Source: Phallusia fumigata
Taxonomy: Eukaryota; Chordata; Ascidiacea; Phlebobranchia; Ascidiidae
Length of the DNA: 50,112 nucleotides
Direction of reading: 5' to 3'
Assembly: GCA_008931825.1 (NCBI GenBank)
Contig: QXVZ01000175.1
Location: 1 to 50,112 of the forward strand
Part shown: positions 1 through 11,300 of the stretch, piece by piece
How the letters are laid out: each line of letters begins with the position of its first letter
How positions within the stretch are numbered: the first letter of the stretch is position 1
Made by a program: the position numbers and the translations under genes
Notes under the pieces: generated by a model
What the model saw: only the letters and a program-made list of their open reading frames with translations
What the model was told of the DNA's origin: nothing
Databases searched by the model: none

Positions 1-23
1 CGTTCATTTAGGCTTTAATTAAG

Positions 24-3000
24 ATGAAGACAGACTGGGAGAGTGTGCATTTTGCGCTTGTACCTTATCGGGACACGGACCTAAAGATTCTTTCGGCTGT
101 CGATGATATTCAGATGTTGCTGGATGATCATGTGGTGAAGACTCATACCATGAAGGGGTCGCCGTTTATTCAGCCCTTCGTTGGCGAGATTGACGACTGG
201 GAAAACAAATTGGTAAACGCGTTTTTTGGTGTAATAGTTGTTTGGATTATTAAAGTCATAGTTTTTAATCCAAAACTTGGAAAACTTCGTCATTAGTCTT
301 AAAAATACTTTTCTAAATATTACAATATTTTTGAAATAATGTGCGTCGTTAAAGAGTTGAGATTTTCCATCAACACATCACTACACTTACGTGTCTTTTC
401 TCGTTTTTCCGTTTTTATTTGAAAACAAAACGTTAAGGGGTTTAGGTTATAACATTCTTGAACTTTTAACCTTTGACGGAAAAACGTCAGAAAAAACGGA
501 AAGTCGTATGCAGCTAGTCGCAGCCATTTTGTTTGGAAAATTTAAATTGGGAAATTATATGACGTTAGACGCTCGACAAAGAGTTAAAAATGGCACGTTT
601 CTTGTTATTTGTAACTGATTATAATTTGCCCCTAAATTTACCAATAAATGGCAAAACTAAAAAATGTTTTTTTTTTGTTGGTAAAATGACCTGCATAAAA
701 CCTTAACCAAGTTTTTTTCCAATTGCTGAAAGGAACAAACTAGTTTTTACATTAGTTAACCTAATACCTAATAAAATATGTATTCATTGGTCCTTTGCAC
801 TGGATACCAGTTTGACCTCCGATTTAACAAAACAGGCAAAATAATTAACAGATTTGTAAATAATTACAGCAACGTGCAAGAGACATCATCGACAGCTGGT
901 TGGTCGTCCAAGCTGCCTGGATGTATTTGGAACCGATATTCGGATCCGAAGATATTCGAAACCAAATTCCGGTGGAAGGAAAAATGTTTACTCAGGTAAA
1001 ATCAAAACTGTACGAACAAAATTATCTGACTTGGTATCGTTTTTTATTGTGCAACTAGTAGAACAATATTCCAAAATGGTAAAAAAATTTCGATGGTCAG
1101 ATTCGAATTCCAGCGCTTCAAGCGGATAATTTGTCAAACGCTAAAAAGGGCAAGTTAGGCGCTTGAAGCTCAATAAAGCGGTTTAGGCATAAAAATCCTA
1201 ACACTTTAAAGGCATATTATTCTATTCTAATTTTATAAATAAGTGTTTCTCCAACTTTTTTCGGTTTAACGTTTTTTGAAAAGTTAGTTGAATTTCGACG
1301 CACTAGCGATAACAATTTGACAAAGACTTTTTTAAGTTGTATTTATTGATACAAAAACAAAAAAATATATATTTATGGCAATGCGCAACGTCCCTGGAAA
1401 ACTAAAATCACGCACCATCCGTCGCGACGCTCAGTTTAAGAACCACAGATTTGCATGTAACTAAAATAGGAAAGCTTGGTATGAGGCACCCAACCCACAT
1501 ACAGACATAAAAAACCTGATCAGGATTCGTTCTCAAGATCGTCCCGGGTGCGAATCCAGTGTAAAAAAACATGTAACTGAAATTCTTTTTGCCGTTTTTT
1601 TGTGTAGGTTGACTCACATTACAAGGCAATCATGAAACGCGCGGCCGAAGACACCAAAGCGATGGTCGTTTTGTCGCAACCTTCGATGCTTGAAAAACTA
1701 CAACAGTCACAAGCCTTGCTGGAAAACATACAAAAGGGTTTAAACGACTATCTCGAGAAAAAGAGAATTTATTTTCCAAGGTGCGTTGATAGAGATACAA
1801 ATTATCATGTTTTTGGTTATTGGAGTTTTAATTTTTGTTTGAGAAATTCGTGTGTATAAATTACATTATAACGCAGTAAAGTGGTGAAGTTAAAGTTGTC
1901 AAGAAATCTTTTTTACATGACCTTAAAATATTTATCATAAAGTTTCTTTTTTAGAACACTTTTGTAAGAGTTTTAGGCGGGTAAAATTTGTGGCAAATTG
2001 TTTAATTTTGTTAATTTTCCATCTGTTTTTAAAATAATCTAAAATGTAAAAAAAAATAATCCTTTGATTTCTGCTATTTCAAATCGTTTGTTAACCCTAC
2101 CACAGTCAGTAATTTAATTGACTAAGAAATTGTTTTTCCAGGTTCTTTTTTCTTTCAAACGACGAATTACTTGAAATTCTGTCCGAAACGAAAGACCCCT
2201 TGCGTGTTCAGCCTCACCTCAAGAAATGCTTTGAGGGAATTGCTCGTCTAGTCTTTACTGAAGACAAGCAAATTATCGCCATGCAATCTGCCGAGGACGA
2301 AATCGTTGACTTAACTGACGTCATCAAACCAGCTGACGCAAGAGGCTTAGTCGAGAAATGGTTGTACGAGGTATTAAATATAACAATAAAGATATATGCT
2401 GGGTGTTAAATTGAGTTAGGTGGATTTTTATTGCCACCTCACAGCGAATGGCTTTTTCATTCCTGTGTGAGCTTCTTGTTTTCACACAGTGATGACGTCA
2501 TACACTGTGGGTGGTACAATCAACTTTTTAATAATGTTTTCAACTTCAACGAATATCTCAACTGTATTTTTATAACAGTGCAACTGGGGTGTATAAATAG
2601 CTACGAAATGTCTTCATGTAAATAAAGTAAATTATGTGTGTATAGAGCCTAAGCATAGTTAGGTCGCTAGTCGAAATAGGCATTTTTTGCATTATAGTCT
2701 ATTGCATAGTAATACGATTAACTAATAAATAGCGTCCATAGCTAACCCTAACGAGCGAATTTTGTATTGTACAGGTTGAACAGGACATGAAGATCAGCAT
2801 TCGCGAAGCCATGCAGCACGCAGTTGAGTCTTATCCACAAATACCTTTCAAGCATTGGTGTCTAAGTTGGCCAGGACAGGTGGTTTTGGCGACCAGCAGT
2901 ATTTACTGGACTGCTGAAGTGACACAAGTAGGTAGAAATTAAACACATGTTTGGTAAAAATGAGATTTGTGTTGCCTCCTGTGTATTTTCTTGTACACCA

Positions 3001-6000
3001 AAAATTTGCAGTTTTTGAAAGGTCTCCAAGGGTTCAGAAAGTTGTTCACATTGCTTAGAATGCGAATTTTAATTAATTTCCGGTTTAACAAGTTATTGAC
3101 CTGCATATATTTTCCACAAACGTTATCTGGAACTGGTAGAAACGTAAATAAAAAAAAAACAATCTCTTATTTTTCAAACTTTTTTAGAGTAAAAACCTAT
3201 TTAGGAAACAGTACAGGAACAGGTTTATTGACAACAGATACACAACTTACACATTCGACTTATAGTGGTAACAGCTCACCAGTAAGTTAGTTGACTGTGC
3301 GACAATGGGTGTCCGAGCTCTTTATGGCTTTCTTTTCCTGTGTGAGTCGAAATTCCCACAGCGAAAGAAGCCATTACTTGCTCAACCCACTATCTACGCA
3401 CTCAATCCTAAGCCTAAGAGTTTTAGAGATTCAGCGAATTATTAGCAAACATTTGTTTAGACATTTTATTTTTTTTGTAATTGTTAAAAATGGAAAGATA
3501 GAGCATTTTTTAACAACTGAATTGAGACTGTATCACTGGTTNAGCCTCATAATTTTTTACAGTTTTATTTATTAAGAAAATGATAAGACAAAAATCTTGT
3601 TTACAGAAAAGTTTGTTGAAAAAATAACTAAAAAAATTATAGATTACTTTTTATTCCGCTTTGTTTTTTATTTGCGATGGTATGTTTGTTCTTATCAGGC
3701 TATTCCAGAGGAAGGTGGTCTTCAAAACTACCTAGATGTCTGCCATCGTCATATTGATGACATCATTCAACTGGTTCGTGGCAAACTAAGCAAGATGAAC
3801 AGAGTGACGCTCGGTGCCCTTGTTACCATTGATGTTCATGGTAGGCATTTAAAACAAATTTAATAGTACATTTGAACCTAAAGTTTGCTAAGTTTGACAC
3901 CGATTTGTAAACTCATTTAAATAACATTCTTATGGAAGAAAAAAACCGAAATGAATCGAGTACTGGCGCTTAAAAATTCTCAAATCTCAAAGTTTACCTT
4001 AAACTCATCCGATAAATGTTCGCTAGTCTCATCCTATCGAAGTTGTGGGCGGGAATTTTGTGTTGACTTCTACATCGATAGTTGCTCACAGTTTTGTCCT
4101 TTTTAAACTGTTTCGTTAAAACATTAGTTTATTGATGATAATAGGATAAAGGTGTATAATTTCGGGTTAAAAAAATGTTATGTCCCAAATCTTCGATTTT
4201 GCTGCGTGGCTGTAATTCGGTCCATTAAACAACAACGTTTTAAGGTATAAACCAACTTATTTTGTTTTTTGTTAAAGTACTTTGCAATTAAAGCAACAAA
4301 TTGCTGGTCTGCAGGTGATCATTTTTAGTACAGTGGCATTAGTAAACTTTTTACTGCTGTCTAATATGTTTGTTTCATGTTTTGCTTAAAAACTGCAATT
4401 TGCAGAGGCCACTGTATTAAGCAATTTTGCCATATTACTTTGTTTTTGCTTGTCCAGCACGAGATGTGGTCTCCCAGCTAGCTGATGATGGTGTGAGCAA
4501 TGTTCGAGATTTTAACTGGATTGCCCAGATGCGATATTACTGGGAAGATGAATCAGTGATGGTGCGAATGATTTCCACAACTGTTCCCTATGATTACGAA
4601 TACTTGGGTAACACTGGTCGACTGGTCATCACGCCATTGACTGAAAGATGCTACAGGTATTTAAAGACTGGCATTGTAACATATTTTGATGGAAGTTAAG
4701 CCATTTTTTTGATATCAACCAAAACACAGATGTACATTTACCTTGAGTTTATAGTGTCTCTTTTGCTTTGTAATACAATAGTTGTCACACAATACAACAC
4801 CATATACACCATTCAAATTGCAATGTAATTAATATTAGAATATGTTGTTTTAAAAAGTGGTCTATCACTTCACAGACAAACGACCAAATAGGACATAAGT
4901 AACATGCATTAAACATTTATTACATATGTATTATAACACGTTTTAAATAGTACAAACTTATCTCTGCTTTATGACTTGGCCATGGTTTTTATACTGTTGT
5001 ACATATGTTATCTGTACATAAATACTATGGAAAATATTAAAAAAAACTTAGTTTAGTTTGTGAGATAACAAGTCAGCAAAAATGAAAACTTGTTTACTTT
5101 TGTTCCTGTTTTTATAACTAACAGGAAAACTGCATTGCCTCCATAAGAAAATAAAAGCCAATATTTGTGTGGAAAACATTTTCTACATTATGACAAAGTG
5201 CAATTGTCATCATGAATGTTTTACACACAAGTACTGGCTTGTATTNCCTAAGCCTAAGAGTTTTAGAGATTCAGCGAATTATTAGCAAACATTTGTTTAG
5301 ACATTTTATTTTTTTTGTAATTGTTAAAAATGGAAAGATAGAGCATTTTTTAACAACTGAATTGAGACTGTATCACTGGTTCTTAAATTTGTTTGTGCCA
5401 ATGCCAGCAAGTTTTAATACATAATTTCCTGAAATGAAAAAACATACATACAGCTTGCGTGTCTTAAAGCAATATTTCCAAAACATTGCCTACGTTCTTA
5501 ACACGCGTTTGCTTTTAATAAAGAAAGCAACTGGAAATAACGTGGATTTTATACCGGTTTGTTTTTCTATTTGCGATGGTATGTTTGTTCTTATCAGGCT
5601 ATTCCAGAGGAAGGTGGTCTTCAAAACTACCTAGAAGTCTGCCATCGTCATATTGATGACATCATTCAACTGGTTCGTGGCAAACTAAGCAAGATGAACA
5701 GAGTGACGCTCGGTGCCCTTGTTACCATTGATGTGCATGGTAGGCATTTAAAACAAATTTAATAGTTCATTTAAAGCTGAAGGTTGTTAAGTTTGACACC
5801 GATTTGTAAACTCATTTAAATAACATTCTGATGAAAGAAAAAAACCCGAAATGAATCCAGTACTGGCGCTTAAAAATTCTCAAATCTCAAAGTTTACCTT
5901 AAACTCATCCGATAAAACTTGTTCGCTAGTCTCATCCTATCGAAGATGTCGGCGGGAATTTTGTGTTGACTTCTACACCGATAGTTGCTCACAGTTTTGT

Positions 6001-7423
6001 CCTTTTTAAACTGTTTCGTTTAAATATTGGTTTATTGATGATTAAAGGATAAGGGTGTATAATTTCGGGTTAAAAAATGTTATGTCCCAAATCTTCGATT
6101 TTGCTGCGTGGCTGTAATTCGGTCCATTAAACAACAACGTTTTAAGGTATAAACCAACTTATTTTGTTTTTTGTTCAAGTACTTTGCAATTAAAGCAACA
6201 AATTGCTGGTCTGCAGGTGATTATTTTTAGTACAGTGGCATTAGTAAACTTTTTACTGCTGTCTAATATGTTTGTTTCATGTTTTGCTTAAAAACTGCAA
6301 TTTGCAGAGGCCACTGTATTAAGCAATTTTGCCATATTACTTTGTTTTTGCTTGTTCAGCACGAGATGTAGTCTCCCAGCTTGCTGATGATGGTGTGAGC
6401 AATGTTCGAGATTTTAACTGGATTGCCCAGATGCGATATTACTGGGAAGATGAATCAGTGATGGTGCGAATGATTTCCACAACTGTTCCCTATGATTATG
6501 AATACTTGGGGAACACTGGTCGACTGGTCATCACACCATTGACAGAAAGATGCTACAGGTATTTAAAGACTGGCATTGTAACATATTTTGATAGAAGTTA
6601 AGCCATTTTTTTGATATCAACCAAAACACAGATGTACATTTACCTTGAGTTTATAGTGTCTCTTTTGCTTTGTAATACAATAGTTGCTACACAATACAAC
6701 ACCATATACACCTTTCAAATTGCAATGTGAATAATATTAGAATATGTTGTTTTTAAAAGTGGTCTATCACATCACAGACAAATTACCAAATAGGACATAA
6801 GTAACATGCAATAAACATTTATTACATATGTATTATAACACATTTTAAACAGTACAAACTTATCTCTGCTTTATGACTTGGCCATGGTTTTTATACTGTT
6901 GTACATATGTTATATGTACACAAACATTTTGTAAAATGTTAACAAAAATTTAGATTAGTTTGTGAGATAACAAGTCAGCAGAAATAAAACCTTGTTTACT
7001 TTTGTTTCTGTTTTTATAACTAACAGGAAAACTGCATTGCCTCCATAAGAAAATACAAGTGCAATTGTCATCATGAATGTTTTACACACAAGTACTGGCT
7101 TGTATTTTCTGACTAAGTTTAACTTTTAAAACTTTGAATTGTGTACCAAAAACTGCATTGGTTTTAAAAACATTGTTCTCATAAACTTTGCTAGGACACT
7201 GATGGGAGCATTACAACTGAACCTGGGTGGAGCACCTGAGGGTCCAGCAGGAACAGGGAAGACAGAGACCTGCAAGGACCTGGCCAAGGCTGTCGCAAAA
7301 CAGTGTGTGGTGTTCAACTGCTCTGATGGACTCGACTACAAAGCGATGGGAAAGTTCTTTAAGGGTCTGGCACAGTCTGGGGCATGGGCATGCTTCGACG
7401 AATTCAACAGGATTGACTTGGAG
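24..7423 (+). CDS. Axonemal dynein heavy chain, partial (linker to AAA1)
   Basis: Motor subunit of an axonemal dynein that slides ciliary microtubules. Exons: 24-212, 870-995, 1608-1780, 2142-2370, 2775-2927, 5598-5739 (or its copy 3699-3840), 6360-6558 (or 4458-4656) and 7195-7423. With one copy of each they total 480 codons, all in phase with GT-AG borders. Recognisable family sequence includes [54 protein letters not shown], Walker A GPAGTGKT and the Walker B region ACFDEFNR. The pattern fits the single-headed inner-arm class (DNAH1/3/7/12 type), but I cannot choose the member. The 5' part lies before the window. The 3' part (rest of AAA1 to AAA6, stalk and C-terminus) is missing: the last exon ends in phase 0 at a normal donor, and no continuation is seen before the opposite-strand genes begin. 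Confidence 0.93.
1270..1520. repeat. Diverged interspersed repeat, copy 1 (intronic)
   Basis: Lies in a dynein intron. It shares scattered blocks with 16985-17190, such as a run reading TGTATTT.TTGATACAAAA and then ACG.CCCTGGAAAA. A B-box-like GTGCGAATCC occurs near 1547, so a tRNA-derived SINE is possible. The similarity is partial and no ends are clear. Confidence 0.35.
3543..5245. other. Probable allelic contig inserted in tandem (assembly duplication)
   Basis: This segment is bounded by single Ns at 3542 and 5246. From about 3665 to 5245 it repeats 5563-7107 almost base for base, including dynein exons 3699-3840 and 4458-4656. The 135 bases just before the first N (3407-3541) are identical to the 135 bases just after the second N (5247-5381), so the flanks overlap each other. 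Using both exon pairs would shift the reading frame, because 142 + 199 nt is not a multiple of three. The simplest reading is a second haplotype of the same locus placed as if it were a tandem copy. One residue differs (LDVCH versus LEVCH). Confidence 0.82.
5247..5381. repeat. 135-bp exact copy of 3407-3541 at a contig join
   Basis: The stretch after the N at 5246 is identical to the stretch ending at the N at 3542. It marks overlapping contig ends that were not merged, and is evidence that 3541 really continues at 5382. Confidence 0.85.
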
Positions 7424-8316
7424 GTTTGTTTCTGTGATTCTTTGGTTTCGATTGAGATGAGGTTTCGTTTTTTTGCAAGTATAATTTTGTTGAAATTTGA
7501 AAGAGGAATTTTGTTTGAATGTTAAACTCAAACATTTAGTTTTTTACATGTCTAAATGATAGATAGGAAATGCTTCACACATGTAAAGATTTGGGTGCTG
7601 CCCTTAAAGCAAGTAAAATAGGTATGAGGAAAAATAATGAAGGTAAATAGTACATCATCCATTGAAAATGACGATTTATGTAAAGTTAATATACCTGCTT
7701 AGTTTATAATACAATTTTTTTGTGTACAAAATTTTGTATTTTTATTGTTTAACTGTTGCTAAGATTTTAAACTTAGGCAGGTCATAGTTAATATGCCACC
7801 TAAAATGTATTTGTAAACACGGTTTAGATATGTTTGATGGATTTTAATGTAGAAAATTTTTTCATTTATTTTTGTATGCTTAACACCAAATTAAGGTTTT
7901 ATGTTGATTCTGTTGGTTACCACTATATCAGTGGAAAATAGATTTTTAATTCGGTTGACAAACATTTGACAGATTTATACACGAAATGTTTTGTGCAGAA
8001 CATGTTTAGTTTAAACTCAAACAAAATACGGCACAGATTTTATTTCATAATATACTTGAAATGCAAAAAGTATACAAGTAAAATTACTACAGAAAAAATT
8101 AAATAGTGCATGGCAAAACAAAATTTTCAAATTATAAAATTAATATCGCACAAATTTTAGCCAGCATAAATAACCACAATTTTGGTAAACTTATCTCTCA
8201 ACAAGCATTATACCAACGTACACCAACGACAAAAATGTCAAACAACTAAACAGGGTATCATGTAGTGTAAACATACACAAGCAAACTAAATCGCGTACAA
8301 CTGAAATCTGAATCAT
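7424..8316. other. Spacer between dynein and receptor A
   Basis: About 0.9 kb of AT-rich sequence with no convincing exon on either strand. On the minus strand AATAAA (8039-8044) lies about 270 bases past the stop codon of receptor A, so part of this is probably its 3' UTR. The expected next dynein exon is not here. Confidence 0.6.
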
Positions 8317-11300
8317 CTATTCCACGCCGGCGTATACGTTCTCTTCCTCTACGTTTTCTGTCGTGTCATGGTATGCTGAGTCATTTTCCATATCGGTGTC
8401 GTTGTACGTAATGTCCTCGAGCGTTTCGCCTTCCATCGGGAGATACTCATCGGAAATAATCTCCACTGAAAGATGTCGCCGGTCGACTGAAAACTTTTGC
8501 GGGGGGAATTCCCCATCGTTGGGATTGTTCATGTAGGTTTGGTTGCTTGTGGGCTGTGGTGAAGTGCGATCGCTCATAATCTGCACGATTACGGTTGGTT
8601 AGCGCACACTTAACTGAAGATATATTGGTGCAAAAATGGTCTTGACCCACTGGTGCTTAATACAAACGATTCCAGTATCGGAAAAAATATAATAGAGCTG
8701 AAGCTTACAGCACAATCAAATTAGTCTGTGTAATTCTTATTTCGAACAACAAAATTATCAGTGCTTAAAGTTAACGTGGTATATGCCCACAGTTATTAAC
8801 CAGATCAAGTAGATTTGGTGAAAATCTTGTGATTTGTATCTTTTGTGCCAAGTAGGAGATGTCAAAAAAGCACATACTTTATTTTTTAATTAAAAGGTGA
8901 GACAGCTTTTCCATGTAAAAGAATTATTGTACAAGCTGTATGCAGTAATAATTTACAGCTGTGTGTATTATTCTGAGTATGTCTTAACGCCAAGTGTTTA
9001 AAACCGAATACAAAACTTGGTGAATTTTAAGCTTTTACCTGGTATGGCTCAGACTCGTAACTTGGGTTGGCGTACGACAGCTGTGTTTTATTTCCGGCTT
9101 CCATTCCTTCGTTTTCTTTAATAGTGGAGAACTTGGGTGTTTTGGATGATCCACGTGGGCGAGGGCTCTGTGCTCGGAGTGACGTGGCACGCTGTGATTG
9201 GTCGCCAAGAATGCCACTATCGTTTCGCTTAAACTTTCGCCCAGACTTGCTTTTTTTCTTCTTTTTGACCATCACGTGCTCGGTGACTTTGTTAACTGGG
9301 TCAATTGTTGAATAGCAGACGTTGCTCGTATCCGATGACTGGGTACTGGTTCGTGCGCGTGACCCTGACGAAACAGTATTTTTAGTATTTTTGCGATTAT
9401 GCTTGGTTCAGCATCACACAGACTAGACGTGTTGCAAAACGGTTTTTACGTGTGGGAAGTTCAACCAATAGCGTAGCCAGCCAAAAATTGTGGGGGCCCA
9501 ATTATTTCAAGGACTATCCTAATTTTCTATGCAACTTAGAGAATTTTTTGCAACTTAAGTTACTACTACTTCGAGCTTTTTGTTTTCGGAGGAAAGTTCA
9601 ACTACAGATGAACTACGCCAATAAGGTTAAACGTTGCACTCTCTGTACGTATTCTCAAACAAGTATTCCTACGTACCGCAAATAGCGAAATCTAAATAGT
9701 TGCCCACCTGATGAAACAGAGCCATCGCTGCGATCTGTGGCATTTGAAGCAGTTCTTACACTTCTTTGTGTTCCTTGCCTAATGCACACTTTCCTTTACT
9801 TATCTCAATTTCCCACTGTATAATGGCGTTCTTATCTTACCTGGAGGGTATGTTACTTTGGTATGTTGGTGTAATAGCGTTGTGCATTGCAATGTACGAC
9901 TCGATAGAGTCCATTTTTGTACCAACAGGGGAATCAGGGACCGCTTCTAACAAGACAAAATGTGTAAACATATTCAATTTTAAATTATTGACTTTAACAA
10001 AATTAAAGTTGTGTCCGTAAAATCTACTCCTAACATACCTGATTGTTTTGGAACAAGACGTGGTCGTATTTGTATTTCTTCATATTCGCCTTCTGGAATG
10101 TTCTCTAAAACTAAACGAATTGCGATTAAAAATAAAGAGCAGGAAGTATTATGTTGTAGGGGTAAAATTGTCTACAAGATTTTACCAAGTGTTTCTGGAA
10201 CAACCATTTGTCCATTTCGCTGTCCGACTTCCTCGTACTCATCTAAAATAATATGGGTTTATTATTTGCTCAGAAGCATTAACGTATATTGCTTAAATTG
10301 TGACCTTCATTGGGTACTTTAACAGCATTTCCCGTTGTTTTGTTGGGTTGGTCTTCGTAAAAGTTTCCACTTCCGCTTCGACTAGATGTGGCCACTACGT
10401 CCGATAATGTGGTGGAAGTTCTGTGAAGTCACATTAGTAAAAAAAAAATTAATTCTACGTATTCTGCTGTGCGAGCGGGTATACGTCATTGCATGAATCG
10501 TTATGAAGCGAAGGTTGGGTAAAATTAATGCACTTATGAATGTTGTTGCGCACCAATCGTTATGAATTTTTAAGTGTTGTGGTTTGTTGCTGTGTACGAA
10601 TCGTTATGAATCCTCACTTACAGTGACTCAATTTTCCAGTACTAATTCCATGACGTTGAGGTGGAATGTCCGATATCGACACCCATTCAGCTTGTCGAAT
10701 TTGTTTACAAAACATTTTATTCTGATGACATCACCTGTCACTTGCCGTCGTGTCACCGCTGTTCCTTCCCTGACTTCCCAGTATCGTCTGTGTCCGACGC
10801 GTTTGACGGGACAGTTGAACGCTGTACACGCCCACCTCTTTTCGGCCACCGCCCTTAAACTTGCGAATCAACAAAATGGCGACGACCAGGAGTAATACAA
10901 CTCCTCCACATGCGCCCAGGATGATAGGCCACAGTGCTGAAACAAACTCCCGTTTTAGAAAGTTGTTTTTTGGATACAGTGTTTTATGCTTTAGTACGTA
11001 AATCAGTTGTTTCCAAACTTTTTGTGGTCGTGTACTAGTTCTATTAGCAATATGGATTAAATAACTTTATTTTTAAAATAAATGATTTTATTGCAATAGA
11101 GAACGCAATTCAGTTTAATGCGCGAGAGAAGCTCGCATACCCATTGGAATGCCGTCGCGCACCACCGGTTGGATAACACTAACGTAGTCAGGCAGACGAT
11201 ATGGAATCTTACTGTAAACACTTAAATTGATTAGGCCACTGGTGACAACGATAGGACAAACATCACATGATCATTTTTCGAAAATGCTTGATCACGGGTC

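Noticed and set aside
3699..6558. Duplicated dynein exons as mutually exclusive alternative exons
   Set aside because: The introns are as similar as the exons, Ns bound the copy, and the flanks overlap exactly, so misassembly explains it better.
7211..7531. 106-codon minus-strand frame
   Set aside because: Shadow of the dynein AAA1 exon, which is conserved on the + strand with a Walker A motif.
10104..10186. YEEV and YEEI of receptor A as an ITAM
   Set aside because: The two tyrosines are 24 residues apart. ITAMs need about 6-12 residues between the YxxL/I boxes.
10637..10660. 20-nt microexon (TACTGG... ending before GTAAGT) in receptor A
   Set aside because: The membrane exon joins exon 10305-10420 in frame without it, and its inclusion leads to a stop.
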